Below, piece after piece: positions 46,644 to 55,219 of a stretch of 64,000 nucleotides of DNA. This stretch comes from Saccharothrix syringae. Lineage in GTDB: Bacteria > Actinomycetota > Actinomycetes > Mycobacteriales > Pseudonocardiaceae. The stretch spans positions 9,362,001 to 9,426,000 of the forward strand of contig NZ_CP034550.1 in assembly GCF_009498035.1 (NCBI RefSeq). Reading direction: 5' to 3'. The notes under the pieces were generated by a model, which was not told the DNA's origin, searched no databases, and saw nothing but the letters and a program-made list of their open reading frames with translations. Numbering within the stretch: position 1 is the first letter of the stretch; every line of letters starts with the position of its first letter. The position numbers and the translations under genes were made by a program.

Positions 46644-47735
46644 TCAGTTGGCGCGCTTGCTCTTCTTGGACCGCGGGGTGGCCGGCTTGCGCGGCGTCGT
46701 GCTGGCGCGGACCTCGGTCGGCTTGGGCTTCGCGGCGGCGGCGACCACCGGCTTCGACCTGGGCCCCTGCTCGGGCACGACGGGCTCGGCGGGCGCAGCG
46801 GCTTCGGCGACCTCGGGCACAGCGGGCGCGGCGGGCTCCTCGGTCGGCACCAGCTCCAACACCGGCGCCGGCACGGGCTCCTCCCGGGGCCTGCGCTGGG
46901 CCCGCGCGGCCTCCTGCCAGTCGTGCACCGCCGACCACGCGGCCACCGACGGCGAGCGGTGGGCGCGCTTGCCCCACTTCGACGGCCGCGACCGGCGCGC
47001 GGGCACCGGCTCGTCGCCCTCCAGCACCGCGCCCCGCCCCCGGCCCGCCGGCGGCGCGAGCACCTTGCCGACCAGGAACAGCGCGGTCCGGTAGACCTTG
47101 TGCTCCTTCACGCACGCCTCCAGCCCGCCGACCGTGGTCTGCGCGACCACCTCGTCCGGCAGGGACACCTTGTAGGCGACCACGACCGGCGTGTCGTCGG
47201 CGTAACCGCCCTCGCGCAGCCGCTCGACCAGCTGCCCGGCCCGCGCCCCGGAGGCGGACACGGCCATCGTGGTGCCGTGCGCGGCGAACTCCTCGACGTG
47301 CTCGGCGGTCTCGGGCCCGAGCAGCACCAGCGACTGGGCCACGTCCGGGTCGACCAGCTCGCGGCCGACGGACGCGGCCGCCGCGGACAGCTGCGACACG
47401 CCGGGCACGACCTCGGTCTCCAGGCCGAGCCGGCGGCACGTCTCCCGCTGCTCCCGCAGGCCCGCCGACAGCGCCGGGTCGCCCGCGTGCAGGCGCACGA
47501 CCTTCAGCCGGCCCGCCGAGGCCCGCCGGTACAGCTCCAGGACCTCGGACTCGGGCACCCGGGAGAAGTCGACCAGCTCGGCGTCGGGGCGGGCGTGCTC
47601 GCGCACGCACTCGGCCTCCACCACGGCGGGGGCCCACACCACCACGTCCGCCTCGGCGATCCGCCTGGCGCCGCGCACGGTGATGAGATCGGCGGCGCCG
47701 GGACCGGCGCCGACGAAGGAGACCCGACCAGTCAT
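46644..47735 (-). CDS. cobM: Precorrin-4 C11-methyltransferase with long basic tail
   Basis: 363 residues. The first 250 are the tetrapyrrole methyltransferase fold (VSFVGAGPGAADLITVRGARRI, VRLHAGDPALSAGLREQ, VVPGVSQLSAAAASVGREL). The remaining 110 are an Ala/Pro/Lys/Arg-rich tail unlike CobM elsewhere, ending in KSKKSKRAN-type residues, perhaps a disordered RNA- or partner-binding extension. ATG at 47735 has GGGGAGC upstream. It follows cobB in the operon. Confidence 0.88.
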   Translation of the reverse strand: MTGRVSFVGAGPGAADLITVRGARRIAEADVVVWAPAVVEAECVREHARPDAELVDFSRVPESEVLELYRRASAGRLKVVRLHAGDPALSAGLREQRETCRRLGLETEVVPGVSQLSAAAASVGRELVDPDVAQSLVLLGPETAEHVEEFAAHGTTMAVSASGARAGQLVERLREGGYADDTPVVVAYKVSLPDEVVAQTTVGGLEACVKEHKVYRTALFLVGKVLAPPAGRGRGAVLEGDEPVPARRSRPSKWGKRAHRSPSVAAWSAVHDWQEAARAQRRPREEPVPAPVLELVPTEEPAAPAVPEVAEAAAPAEPVVPEQGPRSKPVVAAAAKPKPTEVRASTTPRKPATPRSKKSKRAN

Positions 47736-47799
47736 CACAGCTGCTCCCCATGACACGTTCGGCTGGTGGGCATGGACCGTACCGCGTTCGGGCGTGCCA

Positions 47800-49212
47800 C
47801 TAACGAGTGGCCTCAGCCGGTGCGGCCGCCGCGCAGGCCCGCACGAAGCGCGCCACGGCGTCCGGCGTGGCCGCCGGGTGGGTGTGCAGGTACGACGCGT
47901 GCACGCCGCCGAGCACGAAGCCCTCGGCCACCGGGCGCTGGTCGTGCCCGCGCCACCGCCAGGCCGGCGTCGCGCCGTGCGGGACGCTCAGCGACGTGCG
48001 GTGGAACTCGTGGCCGGTGATCCTGGCACCCGCCCGGGCGAGCACCGAGTCGTGCGGTGCGACCGCGTCGCGGTAGCCCAGGGTGAGCCTGGGCGTCATG
48101 GCGCCGTCCGCGTCGACCACCCCGCACATCGGCGCGCCGTCCAGCGACTTCGCCAGGTACAGCAGGCCGCCGCACTCGGCGTGCACGGGCGCGCCGGAGC
48201 GGGCCAGGCGGGTCACGTCGGCGCGCAGCCGCTCGTTGGCGGCCAGCTCGGCGGCGTGCTGCTCGGGGAACCCGCCGGGCAGCACCAGGCCGGCCGCGCC
48301 GTCGGGCAGCGCCTCGTCGCGCAGCGGGTCGACCACGGCCACCTCGGCGCCCGCGGCGCGCAGCAGCTCCACGTGCTCGGCGTAGCCGAAGGTGAACGCC
48401 GCGCCGCCCGCCACCGCGATCACCGGCGCGCTCGTGGTCGTGCCCGCGGGGGCGCCCGCGTCCGCGGACGTGTCCACGGCCGAGGCGACCTCCGCGTGCG
48501 GGTCCCAGGTGGGCACCGCCATCGCGGGCACCGCGGCGGCCAGCCGGCGCACCCCGTCCAGGTCGACGTGCCGGGCCACGGCGTCGGCGACCGCCTCCAC
48601 CGCCGCGACCGCGGCCGCGCCGTGCTCGGCGGCGGTGACCAGCCCGAGGTGGCGGGAGGGCAGCGCGAAGCGGTCGTCGCGCGGCAGCACGCCCAGCACC
48701 TCCAGCCCGACCTCGGCGCACGCCCCGCGCAGCACCTGCTCGTGCCGCGCGGAGCCGACCTGGTTGAGCACCACGCCGCCCAGCCGCACGGTCGGGTCGT
48801 AGCCGCGGAAGCCGTGCAGCAGGGCGGCCAGGCTGCGGCTCTGGCCGCGGGCGTCGACCACGAACAGCACGGGCGCGGACAGCAGCTTGGCCACGTGCGC
48901 GGTGGACCCGACGCCCTCGGTGTCCACCCGGCCGTCGAACAGGCCCATCACGCCCTCGACCACGGCCAGGTCGCAGCCGCGCGCGCCGTGCGCGAACAGG
49001 CCCGCCACCCGGTGCTCGCCGACCATGACCGGGTCGAGGTTGCGGCCCGGCCTGCCCGTGGCCACCGCGTGGTAGCCGGGGTCGATGTAGTCCGGGCCGA
49101 CCTTGAACGGGGCCACCCGGTCGCCCGCCCGGCGCAGCGCCGCCATCAGGCCGGTGGCCACGGTGGTCTTGCCGCTGCCGGAGGCGGGTGCGGCGACCAC
49201 CAGCCGGTTCAC
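47800..49212 (-). CDS. cobB: Cobyrinate a,c-diamide synthase
   Basis: 470 residues: N-terminal P-loop amidoligase domain (VVAAPASGSGKTTVATGLM, FKVGPDYIDPGYH) and C-terminal class I glutamine amidotransferase with nucleophile Cys in VHAECGGLLYLAKS. It amidates the a and c side chains of cobyrinic acid. GTG at 49212 overlaps the cobO stop as GTGA, so it is coupled to cobO. Confidence 0.95.
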   Translation of the reverse strand: MNRLVVAAPASGSGKTTVATGLMAALRRAGDRVAPFKVGPDYIDPGYHAVATGRPGRNLDPVMVGEHRVAGLFAHGARGCDLAVVEGVMGLFDGRVDTEGVGSTAHVAKLLSAPVLFVVDARGQSRSLAALLHGFRGYDPTVRLGGVVLNQVGSARHEQVLRGACAEVGLEVLGVLPRDDRFALPSRHLGLVTAAEHGAAAVAAVEAVADAVARHVDLDGVRRLAAAVPAMAVPTWDPHAEVASAVDTSADAGAPAGTTTSAPVIAVAGGAAFTFGYAEHVELLRAAGAEVAVVDPLRDEALPDGAAGLVLPGGFPEQHAAELAANERLRADVTRLARSGAPVHAECGGLLYLAKSLDGAPMCGVVDADGAMTPRLTLGYRDAVAPHDSVLARAGARITGHEFHRTSLSVPHGATPAWRWRGHDQRPVAEGFVLGGVHASYLHTHPAATPDAVARFVRACAAAAPAEATR

Positions 49213-49823
49213 CACTCGATCCCCTTCTGGCCCTTCTGGCCCGCGTCCATGGGGTGCTTGACCTTGGTCATCTCCACCACCAGGTCGGCGGCGTCGACGA
49301 GCGCGGCGGGCGCGTACCGGCCGGTGATGACGACGTGCTGGTGGCCGGGCCGGTCGCGCAGGGTGGCCACCACCTCGTCCACGTCGACCCAGCCCCAGTG
49401 CAGGGGGTAGGTGAACTCGTCGAGCACGTACAGCCCGTGCCGCTCGTCGGCGATGCGGCGGGCGATCTCGCGCCAGCCCTCCAGCGCGGCGGCCGCGTGG
49501 TCGGCCTCGGTGCCCTGCTTGCGGGCCCACGACCAGCCCTCGCCCATCTTGTGCCACTCGACGGGGCCGCCCTCGCCGGTCTGCTCGTGCAGCCGGCCCA
49601 GCGCGCGGAACGCCGACTCCTCGCCGACCTTCCACTTGGCGGACTTCACGAACTGGAACACGCCGATGGACCAGCCCTGGTTCCAGCCGCGCAGGGCGAG
49701 GCCGAACGCGGCGGTGGACTTGCCCTTCATCTCGCCGGTGTGCAGCACGACCAGCGGCCGGTTGCGGCGCTGCCGCGTGGTGAGCCCGTCGACGGGCACG
49801 GCGGACGGTTGACCCTGGGGCAT
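49209..49823 (-). CDS. cobO: Cob(I)yrinic acid a,c-diamide adenosyltransferase
   Basis: 204 residues of the CobA/CobO (BtuR) type: P-loop HTGEMKGKSTAAFGLALR, WSWARKQGTEADHAAA, LYVLDEFTYPLHWGWVD and the final KVKHPMDAGQKGQKGIEW. It adenosylates the corrin cobalt. ATG at 49823 lies 10 bases after the chelatase stop; one operon. Confidence 0.96.
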   Translation of the reverse strand: MPQGQPSAVPVDGLTTRQRRNRPLVVLHTGEMKGKSTAAFGLALRGWNQGWSIGVFQFVKSAKWKVGEESAFRALGRLHEQTGEGGPVEWHKMGEGWSWARKQGTEADHAAAALEGWREIARRIADERHGLYVLDEFTYPLHWGWVDVDEVVATLRDRPGHQHVVITGRYAPAALVDAADLVVEMTKVKHPMDAGQKGQKGIEW

Positions 49824-49833
49824 CTTCGCGCTC

Positions 49834-51807
49834 CTACGCGGCGCGGGCGGCGCGCACGACGCCCGCGACCTGGTCGGCGGACAGCTCTTCCAAGCGCAGG
49901 CACGCCGCGTCCAGCGCACCCGCCACGCGCCCGGCCAGGCCCAGCCTGATCGGGCCGTGCTCGCAGTCGACGACCACCGCGGCGACCCCGTCGGCGGCCA
50001 GCAGGCCGGCCGCGCGCAGGGCGTCGCGCAGCGGGTCGCCCCCGGTGCCGGACGCGGTGGCGCGCCCGTCGGTCAGCAGCACCAGCAGCGGGCGGCGGCG
50101 CGGGTCGCGCACGCGTTCGACCTCCAGCACGCGGCGGGCGCGCAGCAGGCCGTCCGCCAGCGGGGTGCGGCCGCCGGTGCGCAGCGCGCGCAGCCGGGCC
50201 GCCGCGGCGTCCACCGAGTTGGTCGGCGGCAGCGCGACGGTGGCCTCCCGGCCCCGGAAGGTCACCACGCCCACCTTGTCCCGCCGCTGGTAGGCGTCGC
50301 GCAGCAGGGACACCACGGCACCGCTGACCGCGGACATCCGCTGCCGCGCGGCCATCGAGCCGGACGCGTCGACCACGAACAGCACGAGGTTGCCCTCCCG
50401 GCCCTCGCGCACCGACCGGCGCACGTCGGCGTTGCGCAGCACCAGGCCCGGCCCGGTGCGGCCGCGCGCGGCCTGGTGCGGCGCGGCGGCGGCGAGGGTG
50501 CCGACCAGGTGCAGGCCGGAGCCGTCGGCGGTGGCGGGGCGGACCACGCGGCCGGTGCGGGCGCGGGCCCGGGAGCGCTTGCCGGGTGCGCCGTCGCCGA
50601 CGCCGGGCACCTGGAGCAGGCGGGTGCGGAACGCGGGCGCGGGCGCGTGGGAGCGCTCGCCCGAGGTACCCGGCGAGTCCGAAGTGGACGGTGCTTGGCC
50701 GGGCGGCTCCGGGCCGTCGTCGGGCCCCTCGTCCGGGCCCCGGTCGGACCCACCGCCGCCGGGCCCGTCGTCGTCCGGGCCGTCCTCCTCCTCGCGGGCG
50801 GCCTCCTCGCCCTGCCGCAGGGCGTCGTCCAGCTGCTCCTGCTCCAGGCCGGGTTCGTCGAACGGGTCGCGGCGCTTGCGGTGGGGCAGGGCGAGCCGCA
50901 CGGCGGCCTCCACGTCCTGCTCGGCCACCTCGTCGGCACCGCGCCAGGCGGCGTGGGCGGTCGCGGTGCGGGCCACCACGAGGTCCGCGCGCATGCCGTC
51001 CACCTCGAAGGCCGCGCAGATCGCGGCGATCCGGCGCAGCTCGGCGTCCGGCAGCACCACGGCGGCCAGCCGGACGCGGGCGGCCACGATCCGCTCGGCC
51101 AGCTCGGCGTCGCGCGGCGCCCAGCGCGCGGCGAAGCCGTCGGGGTCCGCCTCGTAGGCCAGCCGGCGGCGCACGACCTCGGTGCGGGTGGCCACGTCCC
51201 GGGCGGCGCGCACGGTCACGGTGAGGCCGAAGCGGTCCAGCAGCTGCGGGCGCAGCTCGCCCTCCTCGGGATTCATGGTGCCCACGAGCAGGAACGACGC
51301 GGGGTGCGACACGGAGACGCCCTCGCGCTCGACGTGCGCGCGCCCCATGGCGGCCGCGTCGAGGAGGAGGTCGACCAGGTGGTCGTGCAGCAGGTTGACC
51401 TCGTCGACGTACAGCACGCCCCGGTGCGCGGCGGCCAGCAGGCCCGGCTGGTAGGCGCGGACGCCCTCGGTGAGCGCGCGCTCCAGGTCCAGCGACCCGA
51501 TCAGCCGGTCCTCGGTCGCGCCGACCGGCAGCTCGACCAGGCGCGCGGGGCGGCGCTCGGCGCCGTCCGCGTGGGGTCCGTCGGGGCAGTCGGCCGGGGC
51601 CGCCGGGTCGCAGGCGAACCGGCAGCCCGGCACCACGTCCAGGTCGGGCAGCAACGCGGCGAGCGCGCGGACCGCGGTCGACTTCGCGGTCCCCTTCTCA
51701 CCTCGGACGAGCACCCCGCCGATACCGGGGTGCACGGCGTTGAGCAGCAGTGCCGTGCGGAGGTCGTCCTGTCCGACGACAGCGGAAAAGGGGAAACGCG
51801 CGCCCAT
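49834..51807 (-). CDS. Fused ChlI/ChlD-type magnesium/cobalt chelatase subunit
   Basis: 657 residues: an AAA+ domain (about 1-330, Walker [11 protein letters not shown], Walker [22 protein letters not shown]), an acidic Pro/Gly/Asp linker (about 345-420), and a von Willebrand A domain with a MIDAS motif [14 protein letters not shown]. With CobN (not in the window) it would insert cobalt into hydrogenobyrinate diamide. ATG at 51807 has GAGGAAGGAC upstream and is preceded by a cobalamin riboswitch. Confidence 0.93.
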   Translation of the reverse strand: MGARFPFSAVVGQDDLRTALLLNAVHPGIGGVLVRGEKGTAKSTAVRALAALLPDLDVVPGCRFACDPAAPADCPDGPHADGAERRPARLVELPVGATEDRLIGSLDLERALTEGVRAYQPGLLAAAHRGVLYVDEVNLLHDHLVDLLLDAAAMGRAHVEREGVSVSHPASFLLVGTMNPEEGELRPQLLDRFGLTVTVRAARDVATRTEVVRRRLAYEADPDGFAARWAPRDAELAERIVAARVRLAAVVLPDAELRRIAAICAAFEVDGMRADLVVARTATAHAAWRGADEVAEQDVEAAVRLALPHRKRRDPFDEPGLEQEQLDDALRQGEEAAREEEDGPDDDGPGGGGSDRGPDEGPDDGPEPPGQAPSTSDSPGTSGERSHAPAPAFRTRLLQVPGVGDGAPGKRSRARARTGRVVRPATADGSGLHLVGTLAAAAPHQAARGRTGPGLVLRNADVRRSVREGREGNLVLFVVDASGSMAARQRMSAVSGAVVSLLRDAYQRRDKVGVVTFRGREATVALPPTNSVDAAAARLRALRTGGRTPLADGLLRARRVLEVERVRDPRRRPLLVLLTDGRATASGTGGDPLRDALRAAGLLAADGVAAVVVDCEHGPIRLGLAGRVAGALDAACLRLEELSADQVAGVVRAARAA

Positions 51808-51849
51808 GCGGCGGTGTCCTTCCTCGGGTGTCCACGCCCGTGTCCGGTT

Positions 51850-51985
51850 GCGATCTCTCGGGGGTCGAGTTCCTGACTCCCGGGGTGAACCGGTCACAGT
51901 GGCGGGACCGCGCCGGACTTCCACCGGCTTCCTCGCGCACCCCTACAGCCCCGGCATCGTCGCACCTGACGTCGGCGGGGTCCAA
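51850..51985 (-). promoter_or_regulatory. Cobalamin (B12) riboswitch
   Basis: On the minus strand the leader of the chelatase gene contains GAGGAAGCCGGTGGAAGTCC, then GCGGTCCCGCCACTGTGACC, the classical B12-box region, followed by GGGAGTCAGGAACTC. The core lies at about 51870-51940; outer limits are estimates. It should lower expression of the cob operon when adenosylcobalamin is plentiful, probably by hiding the ribosome site at 51810-51822. Confidence 0.9.
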
Positions 51986-52043
51986 GTCCCAGGGGGGCGA
52001 GCGCGGTCACACCGGGTCTGGTGGACGGCGCTACGGTGCCGAT

Positions 52044-52358
52044 ATGAGCCCACCGGACGCCGACGCCCCGAAGTGGACCGGCGACGCCGAGGCCGCCGCC
52101 CGGTTCGGCTCACCGGAGGCCATCCGCGCCGCGTTGCTACCCGAGCAGACCGACGAGTTCGACGCCGCGATCGCCGCGGCCCGGCGAACGCCGCACCTCG
52201 ACCAACTGCGCGACACCGTGCAGGCGTGGCGACGGATTGCACTGCTCACCAGCCAAACCCCCGCGGAGGCCCGGCGGGTGGCCGAGGTCCGGCGTACCGG
52301 AGCGCCGCGTCCCGGCAGCAAGTCCTGGACCGACCTGCGCGCGGAACTCGGCCTGTAG
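52044..52358 (+). CDS. DUF6247-like small protein
   Basis: 104 residues of the actinobacterial type seen as DUF6247: EAIRAALLPEQTDEFDAAIAAA and QAWRRIALLTSQTPAEARRVA. Relatives are often encoded next to a RelE/ParE-type toxin and could be antitoxin-like, but here only a 25-codon frame (52387-52464) follows. It is soluble and charged. Divergent from the cob riboswitch leader. Confidence 0.65.
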   Translation: MSPPDADAPKWTGDAEAAARFGSPEAIRAALLPEQTDEFDAAIAAARRTPHLDQLRDTVQAWRRIALLTSQTPAEARRVAEVRRTGAPRPGSKSWTDLRAELGL

Positions 52359-52452
52359 ACCGACCACTGGGGCACTCGAACAGCACATGGCGGTCACCCA
52401 CCTCCTGCCCACCGTCCAGGAGCGCGTTGACGTGCTCGTCGTGACCTGGGTT

Positions 52453-53043
52453 TCATTCGCCTGACGGACCGCCTCCGGCGGGCTCCGCCTCCCCCGCCAG
52501 CACCGCCCGCGCCACGGACAGCACCCCGGCCCGCACCCGCGCCACCCCCAGCCCGCACCGGTGGACCAGGTGGTGCACCACCTCCGCCCGCAGCCCGGCC
52601 AGCAGCGCGTGCGCCAGGAACTCCACGTCCGCCCCCGGCTTGACCCGCCCGACCAGCGCCACCAGTCGCGCGTGGGTCAGCTCGGCGTCGGCGTCGCAGG
52701 CGATGCTGCGCGCGGACACCCGCTCCAGCGCCATCACCAGCGGCAGGGCGGCCACCACGTGGTCGAACAGGGTGGCCACGTACGTGATCACCCGCTCCTC
52801 CGCCGGCAGGTGGTCCGCCTCCAGCAGCTCCCGCGACTCGGCCCGCCACCGCTCGGAACTCCCGTCGACGACCGCCCGCACCAGCCCCTCGCGGTCGCCG
52901 AACCGGCGGAACACCGTCCCCTTGCCGACCCCGGCGGCCGTCGCGACGTCCTCCATCGAGAAGCCCTCGGGGCCGCGCTCGACGATCAGCCGAACGGCGG
53001 CCCCCAGGATCGCGGCGTGGTTGCGCGCGGCGTCCTTCCGCAT
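52453..53043 (-). CDS. TetR family transcriptional regulator
   Basis: 196 residues with an N-terminal HTH (FSMEDVATAAGVGKGTVFRRFGDREGL) and a helical ligand domain. It is divergent from the quinone oxidoreductase gene, with two inverted repeats in between, so it probably represses both. ATG at 53043. The C-terminus is Gly/Glu-rich and short. Confidence 0.9.
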   Translation of the reverse strand: MRKDAARNHAAILGAAVRLIVERGPEGFSMEDVATAAGVGKGTVFRRFGDREGLVRAVVDGSSERWRAESRELLEADHLPAEERVITYVATLFDHVVAALPLVMALERVSARSIACDADAELTHARLVALVGRVKPGADVEFLAHALLAGLRAEVVHHLVHRCGLGVARVRAGVLSVARAVLAGEAEPAGGGPSGE

Positions 53044-53054
53044 CGTGGACTCCC

Positions 53055-53113
53055 TTGACAGAAGCGGACCGACAGTCCGTATCGTAGCCGCACCAAAACG
53101 GACCAATGGTCCG
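53055..53113 (+). promoter_or_regulatory. Promoter and two operators between tetR and the oxidoreductase gene
   Basis: TTGACA (53055-53060) and TATCGT (53080-53085) make a likely plus-strand promoter with a long 19-base spacer. Operator 1 CGGAC-5-GTCCG (53065-53079) fills the spacer. Operator 2 CGGACC-3-GGTCCG (53099-53113) lies just downstream. Same half-sites, 34 bp centre to centre: typical for TetR control. Confidence 0.75.
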
Positions 53114-53134
53114 CTTAACTCCCGGGGAGGCGTT

Positions 53135-54031
53135 GTGCGAGCGGTGCGGTACTCCGAGTTCGGTCCGGCGGGCGTGCTGCGGGTCGAGGAGGTGCCCGAC
53201 CCGGTGCCCGGTCCCGGGCAGGTGCCGGTGCGGGTGACCGCGATCGGCCTCAACTACGGCGAGACGGTGATCCGCTCCGGCGCGGCGGGCCGGGTGGTGC
53301 CCTGGTTCGACCTGCGCCCCGGCGCGTTCAACGCCGAGGTGGTCGGCGTGACCGACGACGGCAGGCGGCTGATCGGCTACTCCGCCGAGGGCTACGCCGA
53401 GCTGGGCCTGCTGCCCGAGGACGCGGTGGAGGTGCCGGACGGCGTGTCCGACCACGAGGCGCTGGCCCTCCACCTCCAGGGCACCACGGCCCTGCGCGCG
53501 GTCGAGCAGGCACGCGTCGCGGCCGGCGAGCGGGTCCTGGTGGAGGCGGCCGCGGGCGGGGTGGGCAGCCTGGCCGTGCAGCTCGCGCGGCGCGCCGGGG
53601 CCGTCGTGGTGGCCGCCGCGCGCGGCAGGCGGAAGCTGGAGCTGGCCCGCGAGCTGGGCGCGCACGAGGTCGTCGACTACGGCGAACCCGACTGGACCGC
53701 CGGGGTCGAGCCGGTGGACGTGGTGCTCTCCTCGTCCGGCCGCGAGATCGCCCGCCAGTCCTTCGAGCTGCTGCGCGACGACGTGGGGCGGCTGGTGCTG
53801 TTCGGCTTCGCCAGCGGCGAGCCGGTGGACATCACCGCCAATGACGTCTACCGCAAGCACGTGGCGGTGATCGGCCTGTTCAACCCGCTCGACCCGGACG
53901 ACCTGCGCCGCCTGTTCGCCCTGGACCTCAAGCCGGTGCTGGGCGAGTCGCTACCGCTGGCCGACGCCGCCCGGGGCCACGAGCTGCTGGAGGGCCGCGC
54001 CACCACCGGCAAGTTGGTCCTGGTCCCCTAG
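53135..54031 (+). CDS. Zinc-free quinone oxidoreductase-like MDR protein
   Basis: 298 residues of the medium-chain dehydrogenase/reductase superfamily without the structural zinc Cys: VRYSEFGPAGVLRVEEVPDP, EAAAGGVGSLAVQLARRAG (NADPH-binding), and a C-terminal segment ending in HELLEGRATTGKLVLVP. Likely an NADPH-dependent quinone/enone reductase, presumably induced by the TetR ligand. GTG at 53135 follows GGGGAGG by four bases. The 3' end overlaps the P450 gene by 81 bases. Confidence 0.9.
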   Translation: MRAVRYSEFGPAGVLRVEEVPDPVPGPGQVPVRVTAIGLNYGETVIRSGAAGRVVPWFDLRPGAFNAEVVGVTDDGRRLIGYSAEGYAELGLLPEDAVEVPDGVSDHEALALHLQGTTALRAVEQARVAAGERVLVEAAAGGVGSLAVQLARRAGAVVVAAARGRRKLELARELGAHEVVDYGEPDWTAGVEPVDVVLSSSGREIARQSFELLRDDVGRLVLFGFASGEPVDITANDVYRKHVAVIGLFNPLDPDDLRRLFALDLKPVLGESLPLADAARGHELLEGRATTGKLVLVP

Positions 54032-55183
54032 CACCACCTCGACGCTCGACGGCGCGCGGAACGACAGCAGGCCCAGCATCGGCGGCGGGTCGGCGGAGGC
54101 CAGGCGCAGGCGGGGGAACCGGCGCGCGGTCTCCCGCAGCACCACCTCCGCCTCCAGCCGCGCCAGTCCCGCGCCCAGGCAGAAGTGCCTGCCGTGGCCG
54201 AACGCCAGGTGCCTGCGCGCCCCCGGCCGGCCCGGGCAGAACCGCTCGGGCTCGTCGAACGCCTCGGGGTCCGACCCGCTGCCCGCCAGCATCAGCAGCA
54301 GCGGGGCGCCCGCGGGCAGGTCCACCCCCGACAGGGTGACGGGCTCGGCCGCGACCCGCCGCCACGTGCTGACCGGCGGCTCGCGCCGCAGCACCTCCTC
54401 CACGCACGCCGCCGCCACGCCCGGCTCGCCCAGCCGCGACCACAGGTCGCCGTGCCGCAGCACCGCGTGGAACGCCGCGCACAGCAGCTGCGTCGTCGTC
54501 TCCTGGCCCGCGATCAGCAGGAAGTAGCACAGCCCGGCCGCGTCCCGCAGCGGCACGCCCTCGGCGCGCAGCGCGCCGAACAGGTCGTCGCCGCGCGGGT
54601 CGGCGGCCCTGATGCGCCCGGTGAGCCACCGGTGGAACCCGGCGGCCGGCCCGGCCAGCTCGTGCTGCCGCTCCGGCGTCACGTCACCCCAGAACAGCTC
54701 CAGCGACGCGGTGCTCCACGCCTTCAGCGCGTCGACGGCCACGTCCCGGATGCCCAGCACCTCCAGCAGCACCACCGCGGGCAGGTCGCGGGCCAGCACC
54801 GGGTGCAGGTCCGCCGTCCCGGTCAGCCCGGCCAGCCGCCGCGCGGTCAGCTCCGCGATCCGCGGCCCGACCGCGGCCACCCGCGCGGGCGTGAGGAACC
54901 GGGCGACCAGGCGCCGCAGGCCGGCGTGGGTGGGGGTGCCGTTGTTGGCCAGCGTCGGCGGCAGCGAGAACCCGGCGCGGGCCAGCACCCGCAGCACCGG
55001 GCCCGGGATCGGGACGACCGCGGTCAGCGCGTTGTCGGGGTGGAACCGGCGCGGGTCGGCCAGCACCGCCCGCACGTCGCGGTACCGGCTGACCAGCCAC
55101 AACCCCGTGCGCTCGTCCCGGTGCACGGGCGCCCGCTCGCGCAGCGACCGCAACTGCTCCGGCGCGGGCTGGAAGAGGTCCAC
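53951..55183 (-). CDS. Cytochrome P450
   Basis: 410 residues, soluble bacterial P450. I-helix FLLIAGQETTTQLL, K-helix CVEEVLRREPPV (ExxR equivalent), and the heme-binding FGHGRHFCLGAGLARLE with the Cys ligand. GTG at 55183 begins VDLFQPAPEQLRSL. It is divergent from bioF by 36 bases; in Bacillus the biotin P450 BioI makes pimeloyl groups, so a role in pimelate supply is possible but unproven. The last 26 residues lie over the oppositely oriented oxidoreductase gene. Confidence 0.92.
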   Translation of the reverse strand: MDLFQPAPEQLRSLRERAPVHRDERTGLWLVSRYRDVRAVLADPRRFHPDNALTAVVPIPGPVLRVLARAGFSLPPTLANNGTPTHAGLRRLVARFLTPARVAAVGPRIAELTARRLAGLTGTADLHPVLARDLPAVVLLEVLGIRDVAVDALKAWSTASLELFWGDVTPERQHELAGPAAGFHRWLTGRIRAADPRGDDLFGALRAEGVPLRDAAGLCYFLLIAGQETTTQLLCAAFHAVLRHGDLWSRLGEPGVAAACVEEVLRREPPVSTWRRVAAEPVTLSGVDLPAGAPLLLMLAGSGSDPEAFDEPERFCPGRPGARRHLAFGHGRHFCLGAGLARLEAEVVLRETARRFPRLRLASADPPPMLGLLSFRAPSSVEVVLGDQDQLAGGGAALQQLVAPGGVGQR

Positions 55184-55219
55184 GCCGGCACCGTAGTCCC
55201 CGGATGCGACACTGCCGGC

